The notes under the pieces are model-generated. The model was given only the letters and a program-made list of their open reading frames with translations, was not told where the DNA came from and did not search any database. From JAWVFM01 sp963739355 (GTDB lineage Bacteria > Actinomycetota > Thermoleophilia > Solirubrobacterales > 70-9): a stretch of 64,000 nt of DNA. The stretch covers positions 1,265,067 through 1,329,066 of the forward strand of contig CAVUAD010000007.1 of the NCBI GenBank assembly GCA_963739355.1, read 5' to 3'. How positions within the stretch are numbered: the first letter of the stretch is position 1; each line of letters opens with the position of its first letter. The position numbers and the translations under genes were made by a program. Shown here piece after piece: positions 49,259 through 59,407 of the stretch.

Positions 49259-50011
49259 ATGCTCGCTCGGTTTCGCCCGCGCCTGACGTTCGCAAATGTC
49301 GTCTCGATGCTCGCACTCTTCATCGCCCTCGCCGGCGGCGCGTACGCGGCCGTCAAGATCGACGGGAGCACGATCAAGCCGAACTCGATACCCGGCAACC
49401 GGCTCGTGAAGCAGGCGGTCGCCGGCAACCGGCTGCGCCACGGCACCGTCACCGGCCGCCAGGTCAGGGAATCGTCGCTCAGGCAGGTGCCGAGCGCGCT
49501 GTCGGCGGCCACCGCGGACAACGCGAACGAGCTCGGAAGCCTGGCTCCGGACGCGTTCCAGCGGCGCATCAACGGCGGCTGCTCGACTGCCCTGCAGTCC
49601 GTGGACGCAAATGGTGGCGCGCAGTGCTCTCCGCGCTCGGTCTTCGGGGTTTCGGAGACCGTGGAGGCCGGCCACGGCTTGAACTTCGGCGACTTCGGCG
49701 ATCTCAGCATCGGCCTCTCGTGCGGGCCCAGCCCGGGGAGCTTCGTGCGCATCTTGCTCATCAACGTGAGCGGCGTCCCAGCCACGCTGAACTGGCTCTA
49801 CCACGACGGATCGGCGATGAACGCCAGTGGGACGACCCTCGGCACCACCCAGGCCGACCATGCAGCTCTGGCGGACTCGAACAACGGGCGGATCGAAGGG
49901 CAGTTCATCCTGGCAACAGCGAACGCCGTCACGACGCTCAACGTGCATGCCTTCAAGGGCACGAACAGCGGCTGCGAGATCGCCGGGACCGTGGTCACGT
50001 CGCCGGCCTGA
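49259..50011 (+). CDS. Exported protein with ANV-type anchor (paralogue 2)
   Basis: The ATG at 49259 follows GGAGG by 8 nt. The 250-residue protein begins RPRLTFANVVSMLALFIALAG, the same anchor as the gene at 42014, then repeats such as IDGSTIKPNSIPGNRLVKQAV and AGNRLRHGTVTGRQV. The C-terminal part (residues 110-250) has Cys residues that may pair and a beta-rich pattern of no recognised family. It presumably sits outside the cell. A copy of a dispersed repeat begins right after its stop. Confidence 0.7.
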   Translation: MLARFRPRLTFANVVSMLALFIALAGGAYAAVKIDGSTIKPNSIPGNRLVKQAVAGNRLRHGTVTGRQVRESSLRQVPSALSAATADNANELGSLAPDAFQRRINGGCSTALQSVDANGGAQCSPRSVFGVSETVEAGHGLNFGDFGDLSIGLSCGPSPGSFVRILLINVSGVPATLNWLYHDGSAMNASGTTLGTTQADHAALADSNNGRIEGQFILATANAVTTLNVHAFKGTNSGCEIAGTVVTSPA

Positions 50012-50014
50012 GCA

Positions 50015-50066
50015 TCGAAGAGCGGCTGATGAGTTGAGGTCCCCGCCAATCGGCTTGTCATGCGGG
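50015..50066 (+). repeat. Partial copy of a dispersed repeat (tail only)
   Basis: The stretch agagcggctgatgagttgag, followed by ccccgccaatcggcttgtca, matches the tails of the longer copies at 59.1 and 63.9 kb. A short stem, GCC-loop-GGC, is kept in all three. The rest of the gap to 50426 has no recognised gene or signal. Confidence 0.6.
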
Positions 50067-50426
50067 CTGGAGCGCCGTCGCTAACTATCCCGGCTACCCA
50101 GTTCTGCCGCATCGAACGCAACTCGGACTGGTAACGCGAAACGGCAGCAGTTGCGAGTTCAGATGTCGAGCTTGCGCTTCGCCTCGGCTTTGCTCGCCTT
50201 CAACGCAGGCTTGTCGATCATGACGCACCACGGATCGCTCGGGTCGTACCGAACCCGATACGTGCTGCCAACGCCCGGTCCGAGAAAGCTGGAGGCGCCT
50301 CGTCCGTCGCAGTCAGCGCACCCTCGCCGGAGTAGGATCGCGCCGATTAATACGAAGCTGTCGAGGGCAACCGGAACCCGAACTCGGCTGGTCTGCCCAC
50401 GGCGCAGAAGACGCGGAGGCGAGGAG

Positions 50427-51161
50427 ATGATGGGGAGAGACGAGCCCAATGGTGTCGGTGGAACCAAGCGACGGATTCGCAGGCGCCCCAGCCACGCGAC
50501 CGTGGTCGCCTACTTGGCGTTGTTCGCGGCGCTGAGCGGCGGCTCGTTCGCGCTCGCGGCGCTGAGCGCCCACGACAAGAAGGTGGTGAAGAGGATCGCC
50601 AACGGCCAGATCAGCAAACGGGCGCCCAAGCTGTCGGTGAAGCACGCGAAGCGCGCCGACAGCGCGACCAACGCGAGCCATGCAACGAACGCGGACTCGG
50701 CGACAACTGCGAACAACGCGGCCCACGCCATGAACGCGGATCAGCTGGGCGGGGTGCCGCCGAGCGCGTTCGTCTCGGGCCAGGGCACCCTGAGGTCGAA
50801 CCGGCTCTTGCTCGGGCCCTCGAGCCCAGCGACCGAGTTCCTCGAGCTCGGGTTCGGTCACATCGCGGGAGTTTGTGATGCCGGCGTGAGTGGCAAGATC
50901 CGGTTCGTCGCCGACCTCCCGGTCGACAATCTGATCGTGTGGACGACCAACTCCGGAGGCACGACGGACATCCAGACGAGCAACGCGCTGACGGCCGGGA
51001 CGTTCTACGAGGAGCCGCACACAGGCGGTTTGCCGCAGAGCGTGACGGTTCAGGTCACCTACAACGACGGCACCCACGAGCAGGTCGCAACCGCGTGGAC
51101 GACCGTCCAAACGGCGGGCGGTCAGTGCGTGTTCACCGGTCAAGGGATCACGACTCTCTGA
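50427..51161 (+). CDS. Exported protein with ANV-type anchor (paralogue 3)
   Basis: The start at 50427 (or the adjacent ATG at 50430) follows GGCGAGGAG. The 244-residue protein has a basic N-terminus, the anchor SHATVVAYLALFAALSGGSF and then Ala/Asn-rich short repeats (ADSATNASHATNADSATT) typical of coiled or beta-solenoid stalks, and DQLGGVPPSAFV. The C-terminal 130 residues are beta-rich with two Cys (VCDAGVSG, GGQCVF). No enzymatic motif is seen. Confidence 0.7.
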   Translation: MMGRDEPNGVGGTKRRIRRRPSHATVVAYLALFAALSGGSFALAALSAHDKKVVKRIANGQISKRAPKLSVKHAKRADSATNASHATNADSATTANNAAHAMNADQLGGVPPSAFVSGQGTLRSNRLLLGPSSPATEFLELGFGHIAGVCDAGVSGKIRFVADLPVDNLIVWTTNSGGTTDIQTSNALTAGTFYEEPHTGGLPQSVTVQVTYNDGTHEQVATAWTTVQTAGGQCVFTGQGITTL

Positions 51162-51185
51162 TCAGCGCGATATCCCAACGGACCA

Positions 51186-51377
51186 GTGGTGTCGGAGTCG
51201 ACGCCGTTGTGCGAGGGCTTGGCCGCACGCGCGGACGCCGAGCACTTCTACTCCTACACCCTCGTCGACTCCCCGATCCCGGTTCGCGGTCACCGCACGA
51301 CACTGCGCCTTCGACCGATCACCGATCACGACCGCACGCTTGGTGAGTGGTCGTCCCGGTCAGAAGCCGACACGTAG
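51186..51377 (+). pseudogene. SRPBCC-like domain fragment
   Basis: The 63-residue ORF contains HFYSYTLVDSPIPVRGHR, then LRLRPITDHDRTLGEWSS, which resembles the middle strands of actinobacterial SRPBCC polyketide-cyclase-like proteins. N- and C-terminal portions (usually about 140 residues in all) are missing. The surrounding 51162-51486 interval shows no other gene, so this is probably a decayed remnant. Confidence 0.4.
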
Positions 51378-51486
51378 ACGCGCGAGGGCGAGTCGGTCCG
51401 GCTGGGGTCGAGCGAAGGGGGCACTGAAGCGAGCTCCTTGCTGCCCCGGCGCTTGGGACAGCGGGACCGCGAGCTCTCGCTTCCGC

Positions 51487-52821
51487 TCAGGGTGTGCCCC
51501 GCTGCCGCGAGACCACGAAAGCCACCCTCCCCATGGCGATGAGCGCTGCGCAGGCGCCGATCAGCACCAATCCGGCGCGATCGGAGCGAGCCAGGTAGTA
51601 GAGCAGCCCACCGGCCGCTGTGAAGCATGCGGCTGCGCCAAGGTGGGCGAGGCCCCGGTCCAAGCCTCCGGACGCCGTGTGACGGGCATGCAGCAGGTTG
51701 ACCAACCCGAAGACCAGCAGAAAGGCCAGCGAGCCGAAGGAGACGATCTCGGTGATTCCGGGTAAGAGCGAAAAGGCCGCTCCTGGCAGCGCGATCGCGA
51801 GAACCGCGCCGATCGGCAGGCCTCCGCGCTCGCGCGCGAGGACAGCCGGGAGCTCGTTTGCCAGGCTTACGTCGCGAACCAGGCGGGCGGTCGCGAACAG
51901 CGTCGCGTTTATCGCCGAGCTGGTGGAGAACAGGGCGCCCACTGTGGCCGCCCAGAGGCCGAAGCCGCCCAAGGCCTGCTCGCCGGCGAGTGCGAACGCG
52001 ACCTCCTTCTGGGCCGTGATCGTCGCATCGGGCAACAGCATCTGCGCAGCGAGCGTGACGGCGACATAGACCAAGACCACCACCGCGACCGAGAGGTACA
52101 GGGCGCGGGGCAGGGTCCGTCGCGGCTCGGCGATGTCGTCGTAGTCGTAGGGCAGCAGCTCAAACCCCTCGTACGCGACGAAGATCACCGCCGCGCCAAT
52201 GAAGATCCCGAGCGCGCCCTGGTCGTTGAGCGGGCTGAGGCGCGTCGGCGAGAAGGCCGCGAGGCCGATCAAGGCAATGCCGGCGAGCACGGCCAGCTTG
52301 ATGACCACGACGATGTCCTCGGTCAGCCCCGACGTGGCCACTCCGCGAAGGTTGACGGCGACGAAGACGGCCAGGATGCCGACCCCACTCAGTCGGGCAA
52401 CCGCGGCGGGCGCGCCAACCACATTGGCCAGGTAGTGCCCGAAAGTGAAGGCATAGACAGCCAGCGCGAAGACATAGCCGACGATCAGAAGCCAAGCGAC
52501 CCAGGCGGCGGGCCGGGGGTGGCCCTCATCGCGCAGATAGGTGAACGGGCCGCCCGGCCGGCCGGAACGCAACGAGAGGCCGGCGTAGGCATGGGCTGTC
52601 AGACCGGCGATGAGACCGCCGATCAGAAAGGCGGCGAACGCCAGGTGGCCTGCGAGGTCGATGGTCAGGCCGAGGACGCTGAAGATGCCGCCGCCGATCA
52701 TCCCCCCGATCGCCATCGCGCTCGCCTCGCGCAGGCCCAGCAGGCCCTCGCCGCGCACGCGTCGTGCGTGGCTGCGTGGGTGGTAGGGCGGCCGTAACTT
52801 GCCGATCGCGGGCTTGCTCAC
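51487..52821 (-). CDS. APC-family amino acid permease
   Basis: The 444-residue transporter starts with a basic N-terminus and GLREASAMAIGGMIGGGIFS, the substrate-binding unwound helix 1 of APC permeases. LPYDYDDIAEPRRTLPRALYL and FSTSSAINATLFATARL are further conserved blocks. About 12 transmembrane helices fit the length. It imports or exchanges amino acids; which one cannot be told. It is monocistronic as far as seen. Confidence 0.9.
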   Translation of the reverse strand: MSKPAIGKLRPPYHPRSHARRVRGEGLLGLREASAMAIGGMIGGGIFSVLGLTIDLAGHLAFAAFLIGGLIAGLTAHAYAGLSLRSGRPGGPFTYLRDEGHPRPAAWVAWLLIVGYVFALAVYAFTFGHYLANVVGAPAAVARLSGVGILAVFVAVNLRGVATSGLTEDIVVVIKLAVLAGIALIGLAAFSPTRLSPLNDQGALGIFIGAAVIFVAYEGFELLPYDYDDIAEPRRTLPRALYLSVAVVVLVYVAVTLAAQMLLPDATITAQKEVAFALAGEQALGGFGLWAATVGALFSTSSAINATLFATARLVRDVSLANELPAVLARERGGLPIGAVLAIALPGAAFSLLPGITEIVSFGSLAFLLVFGLVNLLHARHTASGGLDRGLAHLGAAACFTAAGGLLYYLARSDRAGLVLIGACAALIAMGRVAFVVSRQRGTP

Positions 52822-52938
52822 TCGCGAGTGCCTCGTCCCGGCGGGTTCCCGCCTCCGCTCGCCTTCTGCCTCAGACGTCTGCCAGCGCTGAGACCTCGTC
52901 CCGCCGCTGGAGCAGTTGGCACGGAATCGGCTTGATGA

Positions 52939-53307
52939 TCATTCCGCCTCACTGATCCAGGCCCTGGCGACGTCCAGCTCTGCAAGGTCGAAAACCCTGA
53001 CCTTGCCGGGGACCATGAAGCCGAACCCCTTAACGAGGCGGCGATAGCCGTCGCTGTCGGTCACAACCGCGATGCGCTCCCATGAGAATGGGTGCTCCAT
53101 CCCGATCTTGGCGTCGTCCCACATCGCCGCCGCGGAGTAACCGCGGAACGCCGACCCCAGGACGTAGAGCAGCCGGACCTTGGCGTGGCGCTCGAGTTGT
53201 CGCTGCACCGCCGGGATCAGCACCTGCTCGTAGTCCTCGCCCGTCACCTCGCCCCTGGCTTCGATGCCCAGCACACCGTCCGGAAGGTCCCTCATCAACT
53301 CGATCAT
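52939..53307 (-). CDS. SpoIIAA-like / STAS-related protein
   Basis: The 122-residue protein starts at ATG 53307 after GGAG. MRDLPDGVLGIEARGEVTGEDYEQVLIPAV and VRLLYVLGSAFRGYSAAAMWDD, WERIAVVTDSDGYRR and RVFDLAELDVARAWI match the SpoIIAA-like family (broken here by short gaps). Its fold resembles STAS domains and is sometimes linked to lipid binding or stress. The in-frame region upstream is rejected as non-family. Confidence 0.8.
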   Translation of the reverse strand: MIELMRDLPDGVLGIEARGEVTGEDYEQVLIPAVQRQLERHAKVRLLYVLGSAFRGYSAAAMWDDAKIGMEHPFSWERIAVVTDSDGYRRLVKGFGFMVPGKVRVFDLAELDVARAWISEAE

Positions 53308-53565
53308 TCGTCTCCGATCGCTCGCTTTGGGCGGCAACGTTATCCGCGCAGCCCCCGGCCAGTTCGCGTTTCGCCCGACCGCAAGCCACCGAAAGGGTTG
53401 CCATCGCCGCCGCTGGTCCAGGCATTGACCGCGTGCCGGAGTAGATGTAGGCTCACGAGTCGGAGGGGACGAAATGCTCGTCGGTCGTTCGCGAGGCCAG
53501 CGGTCTGCGGAAGCCACGGGGCGGCACGCGAGGCGCCCGCCCTCCCTTGCGTGAGTAAGTCTCCC

Positions 53566-54871
53566 CTATCCGATGGGGCCGGCCCGGAAGGCGTTGCTGT
53601 AGGTGTCGTTGCCACCGAGGTTGTCGGCCAGGCTGTCAAAGGCAGCAAAGCGGCCGTCGCGGGCGACCGTCGGATAGTCGGACGAGTCGTCGGCCGGGTC
53701 GCCATTGCCCGCCCTGCTGAGCAGGCGGGTCTTTCTCCGCCGCAGGTCGCGCACGTAGATCTCGACCGTTGAACCGTCGTGGACACCGAGCAGGTTCATC
53801 CCGTCCGAAACGAACACGACTTTGCGACCGTCGCCAGACGGGTGCGGGTAGTAGGCGTCCACGTTCTGTGGCCGGCCGCGGCTATTGCGGCTTGCGAGCA
53901 CGAGCCTGCCGGTACCGACATTCTTTACGTAGGCCTGGCGATGGCTACCGTCGCCCGCGGGCAGGTTCGTGGCATCCGAGTCGAACCCGACCCATCTCCG
54001 TCGCCGGAGATCGACGGGTAATAGCTTGCGTCGTTGGCGGGGGCCCCGTTCGAAGTTCGGTCGACGAGCTTCGTGCGGCCGCTGGCGAGGTCGCGGATGT
54101 AGATGTGCTCGAGCCCGTCATGCGGGGGCAGGTCCGTGTCGTCGGATTCGAAGATCGCCCGCCGCCCGTTCGCGGAGATGGACTCGCCGAAGACATCGCT
54201 GGGGATGGGAGCGCCGCCGTTGGCCCTGCTGACCAGGATCGTCTTGCCCCGCTTGCGGTCGCGGATGTAGGTGAAGGCATCGGTCCCGTCGCCGCCCGGA
54301 AAAGCAGCCGCGTTGGAGAGAAAGACAACGAAGCGGCCGTCGGCAGAAACTGACGCATAGGCGCTGTTGCCGGCGCCGGGATGGCCGTCGTTCGCCTTCG
54401 AGACGACGCTGGTCTTGCCGGTCTTGCGGTCGTGGATCCAGACCTGCTGGTGGGTTCCGTCCGCGCCCGGCAGTCCGTCGCCGTAGCCGTGGAAGACGAC
54501 AAAGCGCCCGTTGGCCGAGATCGCTGAGCTCAGACGTCGCCGGCGGCGGGCTGGCCGGCATTCGTCGTGCTCATAAGCCGCGTCTTGCCACTTTTCATGT
54601 TCCGCACGTAGATCTCGCTGATCGTCGAGCTGCCGCCGGGGAGGTTGGGCGAGCTCGACTCGAACGCGACGAAGCGGCCGTCGCCGGAGAGGGACCCGCC
54701 GACGTCGGTGTAGCTGTTGCCGTTGCCCGGGGTCCCCTGGGAGCTGCGGCTGGCGAGCTTCGCAGCGGTGCCGGCTTGGGCGACGAGCGCCCATGCCAGA
54801 CCCGTGCCGGCCACGACCGCAACCGCGAGGGCCGTCCGGACGCTTCTCCCCGACGCCCGCGTCCGTGTCAC
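53566..54871 (-). pseudogene. Secreted PD40/TolB-like beta-propeller, at least two frameshifts
   Basis: The start at 54871 gives a signal peptide (ALAVAVVAGTGLAWALVAQA). Repeating blades follow: SLSGDGRFVAFESSS, then EIYVRNMKSGKTRLMS; SANGRFVVFHGYGDGL, then VWIHDRKTGKTSVVS; SADGRFVVFLSNAA and more. The phase changes near 54535 and near 54000, where a single base seems lost in GGAGATGG. The coding pattern stays strong on both sides, so the blades read through smoothly if one base is added. It is a PD40 repeat protein outside the membrane. Real decay and sequencing error cannot be told apart here. Confidence 0.7.
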
Positions 54872-55031
54872 CCCATCTCTGTCGATCCGCCGAGGCTAAC
54901 ACGAGCGCTCGCTCTCGCCCGCGAGTTGCCCGAGCCCAAGGGGCGACCGAGGTCGAGGTGCCGGCTCCGCGCGTGCTTGGATGCGAGCATCCTGTGCGAG
55001 CCTGAACGTGGCGAGCACCGGCGCGCCAACG

Positions 55032-56612
55032 TCAGCCATTGATCGTGAAGCGCCTCTTCGCCGGACTCGGATCGGAGCCGCCGGGGCCGATCGCTCGGAC
55101 CTCGAACTTGTACTTGCCCTTCTTCAGGTGGTTGTAGGCCTTGGGTGAGCTGCACGGCTTGAACTTCTTCGCCCTGTGCCGCGTGCGCTTGAGCTGACAC
55201 TTGAAGCGGTTTGCATGGCCCGTCGCCCTGAACGCGAACTTCGCCTTGCCCTTCTTGGCGTCGATCTTCGCTCTCGTGATCTTGGTGTTCGGCGGCTTCG
55301 GAACGGTGAGCGCCGCCTTCACCTTGGCGGCCGCGCCGCCGCTGCAGGAGGCCGTCTGGCCGGTGTAGACGAGCTTGGTCGAGCAGCCCTGGTCGTCGGT
55401 CACGGTGACCACGCGGTGTAGTGGCCTGCGTGGGCATAGTGATACGAGACGGAAGGGGTCGTTGTCGTCGCCGAGCCCCCGTCCCCGAACCTCCACGCGT
55501 ACCTCGCCGGGCCGCCGTCGTACGTGATCGTCCCGGCGGCGCTGAATCTGCTTGCGCGACCCGCCGGGGCGGCCGTCGCCAGAGGGCCGCGCGCGGCGCC
55601 TGGTCGGGGGTTACCGCGTCCGCCCACGGCTTCGGGGTCACCGGCGAGATCGGGGTGACCGCCCATCGGCCGTATCGATCTCGAGACGCTTGCCGACGAC
55701 AGCCGCGTCGCGAACAGCGAGGACCCGTCGGGGGAACTCGCAGGCCCTTGATGCCCCCTGGCCGGTGACGAAGGCGCTGCCAGGGGTGTCCCCGGTATTC
55801 GGATCGACTCCAGATATCGCTCGTCCTGTTGTCGTAGACGTACGCCCACTTGCCCTGCGGGGACATCGCTTCGGCTCGTAGGCATCGGTGCCGAGCGGGG
55901 GGCCATCGCCGTCGCGACGTTGCGCCGTATCGATGATCGAGTCCGCCCATGGCGGTGCCGCAGCCGCCGACGACGACGACCTCGGCCCCATCCGGGGTCG
56001 TGGCCAGCCCGCACGGAGAGACCGGCAAGCTCAGCGAAATCGTCTTCGTCACCGTCTTCGTAGCGGTATCGATAACCGACACCGTCCGGTCGGCGGTGTT
56101 CGCGACGTAGGCGAATCTGCCGTCGGGCGTGAACGCGATCGCCTCGGGCTCGTTGCCGACGGTGATCGCGGCGGCGCCGACAGCCAGCGTGTGGGTGTCG
56201 ACGACGGCGACGGTGTTGCCGATGATGTTGCCGACGTAGAGCCGCGAGCCGTCCGGCGAGACCGCGATCGACCCCGGCGAGGTCGGAGATCCTGGCGCTC
56301 GTCACCAGCGAGGCCGTGTTCGCCGCGGTGTCGATCGAGGAGATCGACGGCGGGGGGGCCTTGTTCGCGCTGAAGGCGCGGCCGGCGTGGTTCGGCGAGA
56401 TCGCGACGGTCAACGGGAATGAAGCCGACCCCGGAGGTGATCGGCGACCCCGCCGTCAAGGTCGCGAGCGGCACCGGTACGACCGCGCCGGGATTCTCGT
56501 AGTCGGTTACGTAAAGCGTCTCGCCGCTAGCCGCGGCACCGGCGACGTTCGCGCCAGCGAGCGCCGCCGCCACGCCGATGCCCACCAGGATCACCCTGGC
56601 GATGCGAGCCAC
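55032..56612 (-). pseudogene. Secreted YVTN beta-propeller with PKD domain, several frameshifts
   Basis: The start at 56612 gives a signal peptide (VILVGIGVAAALAGANVAGA) and ETLYVTDYENPGAVVPV. Blades then appear in changing frames: ISPNHAGRAFSANKAPPP, SVIDTATKTVTKTISLSL, SPCGLATTPDGAEVVVVGG. Near 55480-55560 a PKD domain is recognisable (YAWRFGDGGS, VSYHYAHAGHYT), and the end (55032-55400) reads VTVTDDQGCSTKLVYTGQTA ... GKYKFEVRAIGPGG. At least four phase shifts are needed to join these. Architecture: signal, seven-bladed YVTN propeller, PKD, C-terminal basic domain. It is a surface or secreted protein if intact. Confidence 0.65.
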
Positions 56613-56700
56613 GGCGAAAGGATACGCCTCGGAACCGCCGACAAGTGGCGGGTGCGCGGCGCGGGGACGAACGGACTAATGGATCCGCGCCCCCGGCGCG

Positions 56701-56970
56701 ATGGATGATGAGGCTGTGCTCTACGACGGCAGAATCGGCTGTGATGACACCGGCATCGTGATCCGGTGGTACCACCTTTGGGAGCGACAGAGACCCTTAC
56801 ACCTCGATCAGATCGGCTCGAGATCACGCGAAAGGGAGGCGTTGAAGGGTGGGTTGCTCGCGCTCTACCTCATGACAGGTTGTGGAATTTGCTCGGAGCG
56901 ATTTGGCTGCTTGATCCGAGCCCTGTCGCGCGAGAGACGCAGCAGCGACCGGCGACTATGCTCGTGGTGA
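56701..56970 (+). pseudogene. Frameshifted fragment, possibly bacterial PH-like domain
   Basis: The first 35 residues (MDDEAVLYDGRIGCDDTGIV, then RWYHLWER) resemble the start of small bacterial PH-domain proteins. After about 56830 the frame seems to shift, with RLWNLLGAIWLLDP in another frame. Neither frame gives a complete domain. The family suggestion is weak. Confidence 0.3.
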
Positions 56971-57806
56971 TGCGTTTGTTGAAGGGGCAAAAGGGCGTCG
57001 ACCCGTTTGCGGCAGGCGTGCAAGGGAGAGCAACCATCGAGCGGGTCGCCCCGGCTCGGATCGACTATAGCCGGGGCCTAATGTAAATCTTCGTCGTGCT
57101 CCGCTTCGTCGACCCACAGGGGACGGAGACGTACTTGTGAAGCGAGAACTCTCTGGAAGTACAACATCCCGACGCCGGGGGATAGCTACGAGGCCGCCTT
57201 CCTGCCGGGAGAGATGAAGACGTCTTTCGACTACCGTCAGGAGGGCTGGCAGGCGCTCGATCCGAGCGTCCGTCGCGGGTGGTCCGCGGGAGTATTCGAG
57301 TTGGCAGCTGCTGGCACGCACGTGCCGCCCCTCGGAGATCGGGGCGTAACGCGGAGCGCGAGCTGTTCCGCCAGGGCAGGCGCGCCGAGGCCGAGGTGGT
57401 CGGCTGGGACGCTGATGCCGGCGGCTTTGCCGGGCAGTCGTTCGAGTACCCGTTCACGCTCACGCTACGTGCCGACGACCGCTAGTACCAAGCGAAGGTC
57501 AGGGCGGACGGAGCCGCACTTCGTGCCGGATGTCGGCGACCGCATCCAGGTCGCAATCAGCGATGACGGGTCGGACCTGGCTCTCGATACCGACGAGCGC
57601 TTCTACGGCCCGCCGTGCCGGGTGCTCGTTTGGTCGACGCCGTCCGAGGTCGCTCGGCGGCGTGCGCGGGCTGCGGGTGGCGCTGCGCCCGCCGGCGGTT
57701 CGCTGGCGGCGGAAGCGCAGGTCGCGGCGCTGGAAGCGATGCGCGATCGCGGCCAGATCACCGCGGAGCAATTCGAAGCCATGAAGGCCCCGGCCTCGGC
57801 GGCTGA
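56970..57806 (+). pseudogene. SHOCT-domain protein, several frameshifts
   Basis: Coding pieces in different frames line up in order: MRLLKGQKGVDPFAAGVQGR at 56970; IFVVLRFVDPQGTETYL after a stop near 57085; WKYNIPTPGDSYEAAFLPGE; GRRAEAEVVGWDADAGGFAG; VGDRIQVAISDDGSDLALDT; and at the end VAALEAMRDRGQITAEQFEA, a SHOCT motif. This looks like one or two related proteins with repeated 'GRA-x-V/I-...-V-G-D-x-I-x-V' units. SHOCT proteins are often membrane- or shell-associated; a function cannot be given. Confidence 0.45.
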
Positions 57807-57911
57807 CGGCCGTCCGCGGGGCGGCCCCTCTCGGCCCGTAGGACGGCGGGAACCGTCGTCGGCAGGCCCGCAGCCTGGTGACGTTCCCATGCGCCGCGCG
57901 GATGCATGCGA

Positions 57912-58582
57912 TCAGCTTCCTGCTGTTGCCGGACAGCGTCTTCTCGGGTGCGCTTGTGACCGCCCGCCGACCGGTTGGTGCGGAAGACGTCGCGGTCGGG
58001 GGGTGGCGCCGATCGCCGTGCCGGCGGCCGTCGCTGCGGCTGGGTCGGCGGGACGCAGGTCGCTGCCGTCGTAGACAGCCCGCCACTCCCCCTGGTCGGT
58101 GACGATCGTCCACTCTTGGCCGGTGAACCTCGCCGCGCTGGGGTCCGTCCCACCCGCGTGGGTCACCTCCGAGAAGAGCACGTCGCCGACATCCGCCGGG
58201 ATGTCCCCGAGTTGCACTTGGGCCTGCTGCCATTCGGCTGCCGTAGGCCGGCGCTCGCCGATGCCAAGGACCCCGGGTGCCTCCGTTGTATGGGTCGAGC
58301 CTCCGGATTCCACGGTGCAGTCGATTGTCGCTGCCGATCACCTCGTAGTCGAGGCTGGCGGCGGCGGCGGCGGTTCTCCTCGAGCCTGAGCACGCGGGCA
58401 TCGGTACCGAATTCGGACACCAGCGCTGGGAGTCCCTCTCTGAGGGGGGAGCGATGGTGACTTGTCAGGGGGTAGGTGACCCCGATGATCGCGGCGATCA
58501 GCGCCGCGATCACGACCTTCGCCTTGAACGGGATGTTCAAGCGCGCGCGATCGCCGGCCGTTCCCCAAATGCCGCCTGGCAC
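57912..58582 (-). pseudogene. Membrane-anchored protein of unknown family, frameshifted
   Basis: The start at 58582 reads NIPFKAKVVIAALIAAIIGV (transmembrane helix) and LPALVSEFGTDARVLRLEEN. Continuation is in two other frames: SLDYEVIGSDNRLHRGI and VQLGDIPADVGDVLFSEVTH, then SAARFTGQEWTIVTDQGEW. Together they suggest a single-pass protein with an external domain of about 180 residues. No family is recognised. Confidence 0.4.
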
Positions 58583-58665
58583 CAGATCGGCAGTCTATTT
58601 GCCGCACGCGCCGTCCGCCTGGCGCCGACCCCCCAGGGCGGGCCCTGGTCGTAGCGTCCCCTGCG

Positions 58666-58932
58666 ATGGCGTGGGGCGACGGCTTCTATCGCAAGGCTGC
58701 GGCCAAGGTCGAGGAACGCACCGGCGAGCGGGTCGAAGTGATCGGCTGGGCAAGCCGTTCGGGCGCAATGGGAGCCGTGATCGCGGGCACGGTGCTCCGG
58801 GTGTGCTGGAAACCGCGGCGGGGAGCCCCGTGGTCGCCGGACCGCGGCGCCCTGGCGGGCGCATGCAAAGCGAAGAAGGTGGGAAGGGCGCACGTCTGCC
58901 CATCAATCTTTCATCGTCGCGCTGACCCCTAG
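58666..58932 (+). CDS. Small hypothetical protein
   Basis: The 88-residue ORF starts MAWGDGFYRKAAAKVEERTG, with a small hydrophobic stretch (GAMGAVIAGTVLRVC). The last 35 residues have a different character and may follow a frameshift. It has no recognised family. It may be real but incomplete. Confidence 0.35.
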   Translation: MAWGDGFYRKAAAKVEERTGERVEVIGWASRSGAMGAVIAGTVLRVCWKPRRGAPWSPDRGALAGACKAKKVGRAHVCPSIFHRRADP

Positions 58933-58980
58933 CGCCCTTCGGGTGTTCCGACACTAAAGATGCGGACCCTCAGAATAAAC

Positions 58981-59183
58981 TTCCGCTTCGCGCGGAGGAG
59001 CGGAAGCGACGGGTGGCACCCTCACGACGTAGTCGGCCCTGCTAATGGCTGAAGGACCACTCGCACCCGAGCCGCGGGCTCATCGGCGCCGAACTGATGT
59101 GGATCGCCCATCGGTGATGGGCACTGAAAAGAGCGGCTGATGTGTTGAAAGATGCCCGCCAATTGGCTTGATCATGCGGTCTC
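58981..59183 (+). repeat. Dispersed repeat, copy A
   Basis: It shares a 49-bp block with the copy near 63.8 kb at two mismatches, including gcggaagcga and ctcacgacgtagtcggc. It also shares a tail (gagcggctgatgtgttgaaa, then cccgccaattggcttgatca) with two other sites. At its left end ttccgct (58981-58987) and agcggaa (58999-59005) form an inverted repeat. No ORF with homology lies inside. The DNA to 59407 beyond it has a T8 tract (59184-59191) and no clear gene. Confidence 0.65.
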
Positions 59184-59407
59184 TTTTTTTTATGTTATGA
59201 GGGCCGCGGTACCAGTTTCTGGCGGGTCGACGCTACCGGGGCTGGTAGCAAGAGCCCATCCCACTCGGTCGCCGCCGCGCATTGAATGCCACCCGGTGAC
59301 CCCGCTGCTGCTCCCACGCGACTGGAGCGCCGTGGGGTTGCCTCGATCGGGCGCTTGCTCTTCGTCCGGAGCAGGCGCATGGGCGATCAGATTCGGTGAC
59401 GCCCGTG

